64,000 nucleotides of DNA, from positions 624,001-688,000 of the forward strand of contig NZ_AKVN02000001.1 in NCBI RefSeq assembly GCF_000271485.2, given 5' to 3'. This DNA comes from Pelosinus fermentans DSM 17108. Lineage in GTDB: Bacteria; Bacillota; Negativicutes; DSM-13327. The notes under the pieces are model-generated. The model had not been told where the DNA came from. It saw only the letters and a program-made list of their open reading frames with translations, and ran no database searches. Shown here piece after piece: positions 45,981 through 54,284 of the stretch; the stretch's first letter is position 1; each line of letters starts with the position of its first letter. A program made the position numbers and the translations under genes.

Positions 45981-46074
45981 GTTCTTCGTAATCTTCGCGT
46001 CTTCGCGGTTCAAAATATTTTATTTTTACCATCTTTATCTTTTCTCTGTGTTCTCTGCGCCTCTGTGGTTCGAT
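45981..46074. repeat. Two isolated right half-arms in tandem (CGCGAAG then CACAGAG type)
   Basis: At 45981-46012 the right arm CTTCGCGTCTTCGCGGTTC appears. At 46043-46074 the CAGAG-type right arm CTCTGCGCCTCTGTGGTTCG follows. With the preceding palindrome, all three variants of the family lie side by side in about 190 bases, all ending in GTGGTTC or GCGGTTC and facing the same way. Confidence 0.75.
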
Positions 46075-46168
46075 TCTGTTTTGACTTTTCGCATATTGCA
46101 TAGCCGATGTGATTTATATATAATGAGCTATAAAAAAGGATGGTCCGTTCTAAGGGGGAATAGATAAG

Positions 46169-46846
46169 ATGATGGATATGCCGGTTGTTATTTCAGATCA
46201 TGTAATGGATAGCGTGAAGGGATGGAGCATCGAAAAGTCAATACCGAATTTTTCCCGTGTTATTGGGGTGTTAAAAGAAACTTGGGATTTACAGACATTT
46301 AGAAATTTGGAACGAGGGAAAGTAGCGGTTCCTGATGATGTGATGAATGAGTACTTAGCTTCAACGATAGAAGATAGTGAAGAAATAAAAGAATTGTCCG
46401 TCACGTCCTTAGAGGATCATAAGCTGAAAATTACTGCTTTAACGAAAAAAGCCGGGCGTATGGCTTTTATATGCCATATAAAGCAGTTTGAACATAATAA
46501 AGATAGTTCTGTTATGAAATTAAAAATCGTAGATAAAAAATTGCCTGATAAACCGATTGTATCCTGGATTTTTTCTAAAGTCAGTTTGGCTATGGTTACA
46601 AAATTTGTAGGTCATGTTGAACCTGGTTATGGCTTGGGAGTTAAAATCGTGGGGAATGAGGTAACCATTGATTTCCATCAGGCGTTATATAACTCTGATA
46701 TAGGCACGATTGATGTATTGGGGTATAAACCGTTGGATGCTGTGATCATTAAAGAGGCTGTACCGGAAAAGGGATTTGTCAACTTCACAACGGCTGTGGA
46801 TTTACCGGATGAAATTAAAGACAGGATTAAAAATATACTGCCCTAA
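46169..46846 (+). CDS. Conserved-looking protein of unknown function upstream of atoS
   Basis: 225 residues. I see no signal peptide, cofactor motif or catalytic signature. It is mixed alpha/beta, with a patch of moderately hydrophobic residues (IVSWIFSKVSLAMVTKFVG at about 130) that could be an amphipathic helix rather than a membrane span. Three ATG codons lie in a row at 46169, 46172 and 46178; AAGGGGG is ten bases before the first. It ends only about 30 bases before atoS on the same strand, so it may share its transcript. Its role is unknown to me. Confidence 0.65.
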   Translation: MMDMPVVISDHVMDSVKGWSIEKSIPNFSRVIGVLKETWDLQTFRNLERGKVAVPDDVMNEYLASTIEDSEEIKELSVTSLEDHKLKITALTKKAGRMAFICHIKQFEHNKDSSVMKLKIVDKKLPDKPIVSWIFSKVSLAMVTKFVGHVEPGYGLGVKIVGNEVTIDFHQALYNSDIGTIDVLGYKPLDAVIIKEAVPEKGFVNFTTAVDLPDEIKDRIKNILP

Positions 46847-46879
46847 ATACATCATGTACAAGCAGTGAGGATGAGAAGG

Positions 46880-48724
46880 ATGAGACGCTTTTTTCCAAAA
46901 ACATTACGTTATCAAATATTATTATTGATATTAATGATTGTCAGTATACCTATCTTACTGATCGGATATACGGTTAAAATACAGGCTGAAAATGCGTTGC
47001 TGCAAGAAAAGCAGATAAAGCTGTTTGGTATTGCCAGGCTGCTTGATCATCATCTTGGCAATGGTTTTGATACAATTTTATCAGAAAGGCACATGCTGGT
47101 TGAGAAACGCTCTGACAAGATAAAAGCTTTGAATGAAAGGTTGGCCAGCTATACCGACATCGTTGCAGCTGTTAATGCGGGAGTTGGTGTGGGCTATTAT
47201 AGTAAAGAATTTGATGCTATTATTACTTACGGACCCAGTGATACATATGCTAATAAAGTCGGTATTTCCATTGAAGAGCTGCATCCAGGGCGAAAAGTAA
47301 TGGAGACAGGGCATAGCATGGTGCAATTTGGCAAGTTAGTTCGGGGCAATATTATGAACGTTATGCTTCCCATTGAACGGAATGGACAAATAGTGGGATA
47401 TATATGGGCCAATGAATTGACAGATGATGTTCAGGCCCAGTTAAAAGTCATGGACAAAAATATATTTTGGTCTGTTTTGATTGGCATTTTGGTTGGTATG
47501 ATGTTGACGGTGGGGCTGACAAACCGTTTCGTAAAAGATGTAGAAGAAATTAAAAGGGGGCTACAACGTCTGCGATTTAACTTGAAGAAACCGATTATAT
47601 CTATGGAGGGTGAAATCGGTGAAATTGTTGATGAGATTAATCATATGGCCCAAGCTCTGATTGATGCCCGTTCTCTGAATGAGAATATTATGTATAGTAT
47701 TGCTGACGGCGTTGTTACTGTGGATACAGAAGGTATGATTACGACAATGAATCAGGCGGCTCAGCAAATAACTGGTTTTACCCTGGAAGAAGTGATTGGA
47801 AGACGATATAAAGAGATATTTCGTGAAAATGATCAGTTTCACAGTTTATTGTTAGACACATTGGTATCAGGAACAAATCATATTGGCATTGAAATTAATT
47901 ATCCAGTCAAGGAAAAGTATATTTATATTAGCATTAGTACGAGTATACTCATCGACAGTCATAATAAAACGATTGGCGCAGTTGTTGTTTTTAAGGATTT
48001 AACCCAGCAGCATAGTTTGCAGGAGCAAGTATATAGAGCGGAGCGGTTAGCTGCCTTAGGCGAACTTATGGCAAGCATTGCTCATGAAATACGCAATCCG
48101 TTGACGGCGATTAAAGGGTTCGTGCAGTATTTGCAAAATGTGGATAGTGACGAGGAACGACAAGAATATATGCCGATTATTATTAAAGAAGTGGATCGGG
48201 TCAATCGTGTCATTGAACAATTATTATATTTTGCAAGACCTTATAAAACCCACTATATGTGGGTTAATATCAATGAATTAATTGAAAGCACTTTAGTGCT
48301 GGTTCAAAATAAAACGACTAGACATAAGGTGGAATTTCGTTTATTTCTTGCGGACAGTTTACCCCAGGTAGAAGCAGATGCAGAACAAATTAGGCAGGTA
48401 CTGCTGAATCTTCTCATAAATGCGATGCAGGCTATCACTGATAAAGGATCTGTGATAATCGATACATGGCAGCCTGATCCATCCTTTGTTTGTGTCAGAA
48501 TCACCGATACAGGAAACGGTATTACAGAAGAAAATCGAAAAAAAATATTTGACCCTTTTTTTACGACGAAGTCAGCAGGAACTGGCCTAGGATTGGCAGT
48601 AGTCCAACGTATTATCAGTGCCCATTATGGACAGGTGGAGATTGAGAGTCAAGTCAACGAATGGACGGCAGTGACCTTGAAGCTCCCTGTTGTTCATCAA
48701 GGAGGCAAGCATGATGAAGCATAA
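46880..48724 (+). CDS. atoS: Sensor histidine kinase AtoS
   Basis: About 614 residues. Two membrane helices (near residues 9-32 and 190-210) bracket an extracytoplasmic sensor domain with IARLLDHHLGNGFD, as in AtoS. HAMP, then PAS (NIMYSIADGVVTVDTEGMI), then HisKA with His402 in AHEIRNPLTAIKGF and HATPase boxes NLLINAMQAI and GTGLGLAV. It should autophosphorylate and signal to AtoC. The start is probably ATG 46880, nine bases after GTGAGG, though GTG 46865 and ATG 46871 are in frame. It overlaps atoC by 14 bases. The ligand in E. coli is acetoacetate; here that is an inference. Confidence 0.9.
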   Translation: MRRFFPKTLRYQILLLILMIVSIPILLIGYTVKIQAENALLQEKQIKLFGIARLLDHHLGNGFDTILSERHMLVEKRSDKIKALNERLASYTDIVAAVNAGVGVGYYSKEFDAIITYGPSDTYANKVGISIEELHPGRKVMETGHSMVQFGKLVRGNIMNVMLPIERNGQIVGYIWANELTDDVQAQLKVMDKNIFWSVLIGILVGMMLTVGLTNRFVKDVEEIKRGLQRLRFNLKKPIISMEGEIGEIVDEINHMAQALIDARSLNENIMYSIADGVVTVDTEGMITTMNQAAQQITGFTLEEVIGRRYKEIFRENDQFHSLLLDTLVSGTNHIGIEINYPVKEKYIYISISTSILIDSHNKTIGAVVVFKDLTQQHSLQEQVYRAERLAALGELMASIAHEIRNPLTAIKGFVQYLQNVDSDEERQEYMPIIIKEVDRVNRVIEQLLYFARPYKTHYMWVNINELIESTLVLVQNKTTRHKVEFRLFLADSLPQVEADAEQIRQVLLNLLINAMQAITDKGSVIIDTWQPDPSFVCVRITDTGNGITEENRKKIFDPFFTTKSAGTGLGLAVVQRIISAHYGQVEIESQVNEWTAVTLKLPVVHQGGKHDEA

Positions 48725-50090
48725 CTACACCATATTGGTAGTTGATGATGAAGAGAGTGTACGAAAATTATTAACAGCTGTGCTTAAGCGGGAAGGTTAC
48801 CATGTAGAGAGTGCAGTAGATGGACAAGATGCCATAGAAAAATGCGCTACAGTTAAGCCTCATGCGATTCTGATGGATATTCGAATGCCTGTCATGGATG
48901 GGATCACTGCGTTTAAAGAAATGAAAAAGGTCCATCGCGGTGTGACAGTCATATTAATGACAGCTTTTGCTGCAGTTGAAACAGCGATAGAGGCGATAAA
49001 GCTTGGAGCTTTTGATTATCTCATTAAGCCTTTTGATATTGATGAAGTTACCTTATTGGTCAATCGTGCGATCCAGATACAACGTATGGAAAAAGAAATT
49101 ACAGTACTGCATCGCGAACTTAATGATTCGTATCGTTTAGATAAAATATTGACAAACAGTCCCAAAGTGGAGGAATTATATAGAATTATTGATAGGGTCG
49201 CCCAAAGCAATGCAAGTGTCTTGATAACAGGAGAAAGTGGTACCGGTAAGGAATTAATTGCAAACACCATTCATTATAATAGCCATCGTCGTAAGGGACC
49301 GTTTATTAAAATCAATTGCAGCGCATTGCCGGAAGGGTTACTAGAAAGCGAGTTATTTGGACATGAAAAGGGCGCTTTTACTGGAGCGATGATGCGTAGA
49401 GCAGGGCGGTTTGAGCAGGCTGACAAAGGGACTCTCTTCTTGGATGAAATTGGGGAAATTTCTACGAAGTTACAGGTTAAACTATTACGTGTACTTCAAG
49501 AACGGGAGTTTGAGCGGGTAGGCGGCAATGAGACGATCAAAATTGACATTCGTGTCATTGCTGCAACGAATCAAAATCTGGAAAAAATGGTGAAAGAGGG
49601 ACGCTTTCGTCAAGACTTATACTATCGTATGAACGTAGTCTGTCTCAATTCTGTGCCTTTACGTGAGCGCAAAGAAGATATCAGGTTATTAGCGGATCAT
49701 TTTTTGCACAAGTTTTCTTACGAAAATGATCGAGGAATTCTTAGATTTGATGATGGAGCAATGGCTGCATTAGAAAAATATGATTGGCCAGGTAATGTAC
49801 GGGAGTTAGCGAATGTCGCTGAACGGGCAGTGATCATGAGTACTGGCAGTGTAATTTTTATTGAAGATTTACCTTTGGTCTTACGGGATAAGAGCGTCAT
49901 TGCACAGAATGAAATTGAAAAAGACAGATATACAGGGCATACTCTCAAAGAAATGATTAAGGAAGAAGAATGTAAACTGATAAAACAAGCACTGCTTCGC
50001 AATCAGGGTAACAAGATGAAGACTGCGAAAGAACTGGGAATCAGCAGGCGTGCTTTAATTTATAAGACGCAAGAGTATGAGATTGAATAG
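48711..50090 (+). CDS. atoC: Sigma-54-dependent response regulator AtoC
   Basis: 459 residues. Receiver domain with Asp56 (ILMDIRMP), AAA+ domain with Walker A GESGTGK (174-180) and the sigma-54-contacting GAFTGA (221-226), then a Fis-type helix-turn-helix at the end ([16 protein letters not shown]). It activates sigma-54 promoters when phosphorylated by AtoS. AAGGAGG is five bases before ATG 48711 (or eight before ATG 48714). The atoDAEB operon behind it carries a sigma-54 promoter and repeats to which AtoC would bind. Confidence 0.95.
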   Translation: MMKHNYTILVVDDEESVRKLLTAVLKREGYHVESAVDGQDAIEKCATVKPHAILMDIRMPVMDGITAFKEMKKVHRGVTVILMTAFAAVETAIEAIKLGAFDYLIKPFDIDEVTLLVNRAIQIQRMEKEITVLHRELNDSYRLDKILTNSPKVEELYRIIDRVAQSNASVLITGESGTGKELIANTIHYNSHRRKGPFIKINCSALPEGLLESELFGHEKGAFTGAMMRRAGRFEQADKGTLFLDEIGEISTKLQVKLLRVLQEREFERVGGNETIKIDIRVIAATNQNLEKMVKEGRFRQDLYYRMNVVCLNSVPLRERKEDIRLLADHFLHKFSYENDRGILRFDDGAMAALEKYDWPGNVRELANVAERAVIMSTGSVIFIEDLPLVLRDKSVIAQNEIEKDRYTGHTLKEMIKEEECKLIKQALLRNQGNKMKTAKELGISRRALIYKTQEYEIE

Positions 50091-50132
50091 TGTGAAAATT
50101 GGCGTAAAAGTGTGAAAGAAAATTCACACTTT
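50090..50132 (+). promoter_or_regulatory. Candidate AtoC upstream activating sites
   Basis: GTGTGAAA occurs twice 20 bases apart (50090-50097 and 50110-50117), and the second copy lies within an inverted repeat AAAGTGTGAA / TTCACACTTT (50107-50116 with 50123-50132). The cluster lies about 105-150 bases upstream of the sigma-54 promoter, a usual distance for an enhancer site. Binding by AtoC is inferred. Confidence 0.65.
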
Positions 50133-50198
50133 CATTTAAAAAATAAATAAGCTTAGTAAACGAGTCGTAGGATTACTAGCAGTGTTTATGCTATGTGG

Positions 50199-50237
50199 GC
50201 AGCCTTATCAAAAAAGATAAGGCTGCTTTATTTTTTT
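50199..50237 (+). terminator. Terminator after atoC
   Basis: GCAGCCTTATC (50199-50209) pairs perfectly with GATAAGGCTGC (50216-50226), followed by TTTATTTTTTT. The T-tract runs into the -24 element of the next promoter. Confidence 0.9.
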
Positions 50238-50251
50238 GGCATGTATCTTGC
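50237..50251 (+). promoter_or_regulatory. Sigma-54 promoter of atoDAEB
   Basis: TGGCATGTATCTTGC matches the -24/-12 consensus TGGCAYG-N4-TTGC, with GG and GC ten bases apart. Transcription should start near 50262, giving a 30-base leader before the atoD ATG. It lies just after atoC, which encodes a sigma-54 activator. Confidence 0.93.
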
Positions 50252-50292
50252 GTTAGATAAGGATGTTAAAAAATAAAGCAGGGAGGTTTGTT

Positions 50293-50955
50293 ATGATGAA
50301 CAAACATGTGACCATCGAAGAAGTAGGCCAATCATTTAAAGATGGTATGACTGTAATGGTTGGTGGTTTTTTAGGTGTTGGAACACCTGAAGTATTAGTG
50401 CAAGCGATTCTAGATAGAGAAATTAAAGACCTTACCTTGATCGTGACTGATACTGGTTTTATTGATAAAGGAGTGGGACCTTTAATCGTTAAGCGCTTGG
50501 TTAAGCACGTAATTGCCTCCCATATTGGTACCAACGTCGAAACCGGTAAACAAATGATTCAGGAGCAACTATCTGTGGAGTTAGTACCTCAAGGGACACT
50601 AGCAGAAAGAATACGTTGTGGTGGATCAGGTCTGGGCGGTGTCCTTACTTCAACTGGCATTGGTACGATTGTAGAGGCAAATAAAGAAAAAATCTGGGTT
50701 GATGGTGTGGAGTATTTAATAGAGAAGCCTTTAAGGGCTGATCTTGCACTGCTAAAAGCTAAAAAAGCAGATAAGGCTGGAAATTTAGTGTATGACAAAT
50801 CTGCTCGCAATTTTAATCCGGTAATGGCCTTAGCCGCTGATCTTGTTATTGTGCAAGTGGATGAAATTGTGGAAATTGGTGAAATTGATCCTGATGAGGT
50901 CATGACGCCAGGCGTACTTGTAGATCAAATTATATGTATTGGAGGGGCTAGGTAA
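50293..50955 (+). CDS. atoD: Acetate/acetoacetate CoA-transferase alpha subunit
   Basis: About 220 residues. CoA-transferase family I alpha subunit with [10 protein letters not shown] near the start and the long alpha/beta Rossmann-like domain ([24 protein letters not shown]). With AtoA it moves CoA from acyl-CoA to acetoacetate or short-chain acids. ATG 50293 lies six bases after GGGAGG; an in-frame ATG at 50263 would fall at the transcription start and is unlikely. It overlaps atoA by one base (TAATG). Confidence 0.95.
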   Translation: MMNKHVTIEEVGQSFKDGMTVMVGGFLGVGTPEVLVQAILDREIKDLTLIVTDTGFIDKGVGPLIVKRLVKHVIASHIGTNVETGKQMIQEQLSVELVPQGTLAERIRCGGSGLGGVLTSTGIGTIVEANKEKIWVDGVEYLIEKPLRADLALLKAKKADKAGNLVYDKSARNFNPVMALAADLVIVQVDEIVEIGEIDPDEVMTPGVLVDQIICIGGAR

Positions 50956-51617
50956 TGAATGCAAAAGAGATAATTGCCAGACGGGTAGCAGTGGAAATGC
51001 AAGATGGAGATGTTGTAAATCTAGGCATTGGTCTGCCTACAATGGTGGCAAATTACCTGCCAGAGGGCATAAATGTGGTTTTGCAGTCGGAAAATGGTTT
51101 CGTTGGTCTAAGCAGCGTGGGTGAAGTTCCTGACAATAACTTAGTTAATGCAGGTGGACAGCATTGTGGTATTAATCCTGGCGGTGCGGTATTTGATAGT
51201 GCCATGTCCTTTTGTCTAATTCGCGGCGGGCATGTGGATGTCACTGTGCTGGGCGGATTGCAGGTCGACCAATATGGTAATTTGGCTAACTGGATGGTTC
51301 CGGGGAAGATGGTTCCTGGCATGGGAGGAGCAATGGATTTAGTGTCAGGTGCAAAAAAGGTTATTGTGGCTATGGAACATTCTGCGAAAGATGGTTCTGC
51401 AAAAATTTTAAAAGAATGCACTCTGCCCCTTACTGGTAAAGGGAAAGTCAATCTTCTTGTGACGGAATTAGGTGTATTTCGTGTAATTCCAGAAGGTCTT
51501 TTGCTGGAAGAAATTGCTCCTGGTGTAGAAGTTGAGACTGTGGCAGCTAGAACAGAGGCTGTACTCATCATTAGTCCAAATCTTAAAGTTATGCAGAATC
51601 TTGCATCACAAATCTAA
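50955..51617 (+). CDS. atoA: Acetate/acetoacetate CoA-transferase beta subunit
   Basis: 220 residues. The beta-subunit signature NLGIGLPTMVANYLPEG and the catalytic glutamate Glu46 in SENGFVGL, which forms the enzyme-CoA thioester, are both present. It pairs with AtoD in the same operon. The stop of atoD and the ATG of atoA share one base. A 20-base gap to atoE follows with GGAG. Confidence 0.96.
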   Translation: MNAKEIIARRVAVEMQDGDVVNLGIGLPTMVANYLPEGINVVLQSENGFVGLSSVGEVPDNNLVNAGGQHCGINPGGAVFDSAMSFCLIRGGHVDVTVLGGLQVDQYGNLANWMVPGKMVPGMGGAMDLVSGAKKVIVAMEHSAKDGSAKILKECTLPLTGKGKVNLLVTELGVFRVIPEGLLLEEIAPGVEVETVAARTEAVLIISPNLKVMQNLASQI

Positions 51618-51637
51618 CTATAAAAGGAGAGTCAGAA

Positions 51638-52960
51638 ATGGTAAATGCAATCGCAAAATTTTTTACCAACTTAGTAAATCGTTTTTTACCGGATCCGTTA
51701 GTTTTTGCCATCTTACTTACGATTATCACATTTGTGTTGGGCATTGCCATGACCCCAAACAGCCCACTAGATATGGTTAAGCTATGGGGGGATGGATTCT
51801 GGAATCTATTGGGTTTTGCCATGCAGATGGCTTTAGTATTGGTTACTGGGCATGCTTTAGCCAGCTCAGCACCCATTAAGAAGGGAATGACTAAACTCGC
51901 ATCCATTGCCAAGACACCGGCTCAGGGAGTTATGTTAGTGACATTTATGTCTGCTGTTGCTTGCATTATTAACTGGGGATTTGGCTTGGTTGTTGGTGCT
52001 ATGTTTGCCCGGGAAGTGGCTCGCCGCATTCCAAAATCGGATTATCGATTGCTCATTGCATCAGCCTATATTGGATTTTTGACATGGCATGGCGGTTTAT
52101 CTGCTTCGATTCCTTTGGTGGCTGCGACAAAAGGCAATCCCATGGAAAAAATATGCGGTCTGATTCCAATTTCGAGCACGATTTTTACGCCGTATAATAT
52201 TTTTATTACAGTAGCCTTAATTATTACTTTACCCTTTTTGACTCGCATGATGATGCCAAAGGAAAGTGAAGTCGTTGCAGTGGATCCTGCCCTTTTGCAA
52301 GATGAGGTGGCAGTTACCAAAGTGGTAGGGAAAGATGCCACTTGGGCGGAAAGAATTGAGGAAAGTCGTTTATTGGCCTTTGTCGTAGGAGGCTTTGGTA
52401 TTGTGTATCTAGGTATGTACTTTCTTCAAAAAGGTTTTGATATTAACGTGAATACTGTTAATTTGATATTTTTAACGGTGGGCATTTTGCTGCATAAAAC
52501 TCCTATGGCCTATGCCAGAGCGATTACCGCTGCAACTCGTGGCACCTCTGGTATTTTAATTCAATTTCCTTTTTACGCCGGCATTCAGATTATGATGGAG
52601 CATTCTGGCTTGGGCGGCATTATTACAAACTGGTTTGTGCATATAGCCACTAAGGAAACATTTCCGATTATGGCCTTCTTTAGTTCGGCATTAATAAATT
52701 TTGCAGTCCCATCAGGTGGTGGACACTGGGTAATACAAGGGCCGTTTGTTATGCCAGCAGCTCAGGCCTTAGGTTCCGATTTGGGGAAAGCGGCTATGGC
52801 GATTGCTTATGGTGAAGCGTGGATGAATATGGCTCAGCCATTTTGGGCATTGCCTGCATTGGCAATTGCTGGTTTAGGTGTTAGAGATATTATGGGATAT
52901 TGTGTAACGGCTCTGCTGTTTTCTGGGATTATTTTTGTTGTGGGATTACATTTTTTCTAA
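51638..52960 (+). CDS. atoE: Short-chain fatty acid transporter
   Basis: 440 residues with about ten to eleven hydrophobic helices. AtoE-family segments include PDPLVFAILLTIITFVLG and VPSGGGHWVIQGPFVMPAA. It should import short-chain fatty acids such as butyrate or acetoacetate for the CoA-transferase. GGAG lies before the ATG, 20 bases after atoA. Position and neighbours match the ato operon of E. coli. Confidence 0.94.
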   Translation: MVNAIAKFFTNLVNRFLPDPLVFAILLTIITFVLGIAMTPNSPLDMVKLWGDGFWNLLGFAMQMALVLVTGHALASSAPIKKGMTKLASIAKTPAQGVMLVTFMSAVACIINWGFGLVVGAMFAREVARRIPKSDYRLLIASAYIGFLTWHGGLSASIPLVAATKGNPMEKICGLIPISSTIFTPYNIFITVALIITLPFLTRMMMPKESEVVAVDPALLQDEVAVTKVVGKDATWAERIEESRLLAFVVGGFGIVYLGMYFLQKGFDINVNTVNLIFLTVGILLHKTPMAYARAITAATRGTSGILIQFPFYAGIQIMMEHSGLGGIITNWFVHIATKETFPIMAFFSSALINFAVPSGGGHWVIQGPFVMPAAQALGSDLGKAAMAIAYGEAWMNMAQPFWALPALAIAGLGVRDIMGYCVTALLFSGIIFVVGLHFF

Positions 52961-53012
52961 GCCGGGCTAATGGGTGAAGTAATTACATATAAAAAATGGA
53001 GGTAGATGAAAT

Positions 53013-54194
53013 ATGAAAGAAGTAGTAATTGTAAGTGCTGTACGTACTCCTGTAGGTAGTTTCAATGGTGCCTTGTCGCCTTTTACAGCCGTTGACTTAG
53101 GAGCCATTGTGATTAAAGAAGCAATTGTTCGCAGTGGCATTCGTGCAGAGCAGGTTGAAGAAGTTATTTTTGGTAATGTATTACAAGCTGGTCTGGGACA
53201 AAATCCTGCCCGACAAGCGGCAATTAAAGCAGGTATTCCTGCTGAGGCGTCGGCTTATACCATCAATAAAGTGTGTGGCTCTGGACTGAAGTCTGTAAAT
53301 ATAGCAGCCCAGACGATTATGACAGGTGATGCGGATATTGTAATAGCAGGTGGTATGGAAAGCATGACCAATGCTCCTTATGTTTTAGATAGTAAGGCAC
53401 GCTGGGGATTGCGTATGGGACATTCAAAGATTGTTGATACGATGATTCAGGACGGTTTGTGGTGCGCATTTAATGACTATCATATGGGGATTACCGCTGA
53501 AAATGTGGCTGAGGCCTATGGTATTAGTCGTGAAGAGCAAGATCAGTTAGCAGCTGAGTCACAGCAAAAGGCGATCCAGGCAATTGCTGAGGGTGTATTC
53601 AAAGAGGAAATTGTGCCCGTTATTATAAAGAATAAGAAAGGTGAGAGTGTTTTTGATACAGATGAATATCCTAGAGCAGGAACGACTGCTGAAACCTTAA
53701 AGGGCTTAAAACCTGCCTTTAAGAAAGAGGGTACAGTAACTGCGGGTAATGCTTCCGGCATTAATGATGGGGCGGCAGCTATTGTATTAATGTCTGCCGA
53801 TAAAGCGAAAGAATTAGGGATTACGCCTTTAGCTCGTATCCGCTCCTTCGGTTCAGCAGGTGTTGATCCAAGTGTTATGGGAATTGGTCCTGTTCCAGCC
53901 ACTCGGAAAGCCTTGGCTAAAGCAGGTTTGACTGTAGCTGATTTGGACTTAATTGAAGCCAACGAGGCTTTTGCAGCTCAGTTTTTAGCGGTAGGCAAAG
54001 AGCTTGGTTTTGCAAAAGAAAAGGTAAATATCCACGGTGGTGCAATTGCCCTTGGACATCCTATAGGAGCTAGTGGAGCGCGTATATTGGTAACACTTTT
54101 ACATGGAATGAAGCAAAAGGATGCAAAAGTAGGATTGGCAACCTTATGCATTGGCGGCGGACAGGGCGTAGCAACAATTGTAGAGTTGATATAA
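53013..54194 (+). CDS. atoB: Acetyl-CoA acetyltransferase (thiolase)
   Basis: 393 residues, standard thiolase length. The catalytic Cys88 is in [11 protein letters not shown], His349 in [14 protein letters not shown] and Cys379 in LCIGGGQG. It cleaves acetoacetyl-CoA to two acetyl-CoA, or condenses acetyl-CoA in the reverse direction. It is the last gene of the ato operon, 52 bases after atoE, with TGGAGG upstream of the ATG, and ends at a strong bidirectional terminator. Confidence 0.97.
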   Translation: MKEVVIVSAVRTPVGSFNGALSPFTAVDLGAIVIKEAIVRSGIRAEQVEEVIFGNVLQAGLGQNPARQAAIKAGIPAEASAYTINKVCGSGLKSVNIAAQTIMTGDADIVIAGGMESMTNAPYVLDSKARWGLRMGHSKIVDTMIQDGLWCAFNDYHMGITAENVAEAYGISREEQDQLAAESQQKAIQAIAEGVFKEEIVPVIIKNKKGESVFDTDEYPRAGTTAETLKGLKPAFKKEGTVTAGNASGINDGAAAIVLMSADKAKELGITPLARIRSFGSAGVDPSVMGIGPVPATRKALAKAGLTVADLDLIEANEAFAAQFLAVGKELGFAKEKVNIHGGAIALGHPIGASGARILVTLLHGMKQKDAKVGLATLCIGGGQGVATIVELI

Positions 54195-54230
54195 ACATTT
54201 AAAAAATGAAGAGTATCATTTAGAACTTTC

Positions 54231-54284
54231 TATCCTAATAAAAACAGGCTTTGTACAAAGACAAAGCCTGTTTTTATTAGGATA
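54231..54284. terminator. Bidirectional terminator, 24-bp perfect stem
   Basis: The arms 54231-54254 and 54261-54284 are perfect inverted copies around a six-base loop, with CAGGCTTTGT in the middle of the stem and A/T tracts at both ends. The stop codon of the downstream, oppositely oriented HD-GYP gene lies within the right arm. Confidence 0.95.

Noticed and set aside
27471-46074. CRISPR array from the repeated CGCGAAG segments
   Set aside because: The copies are single palindromes tens of kilobases apart, with no regular repeat-spacer array and no cas genes in the window.
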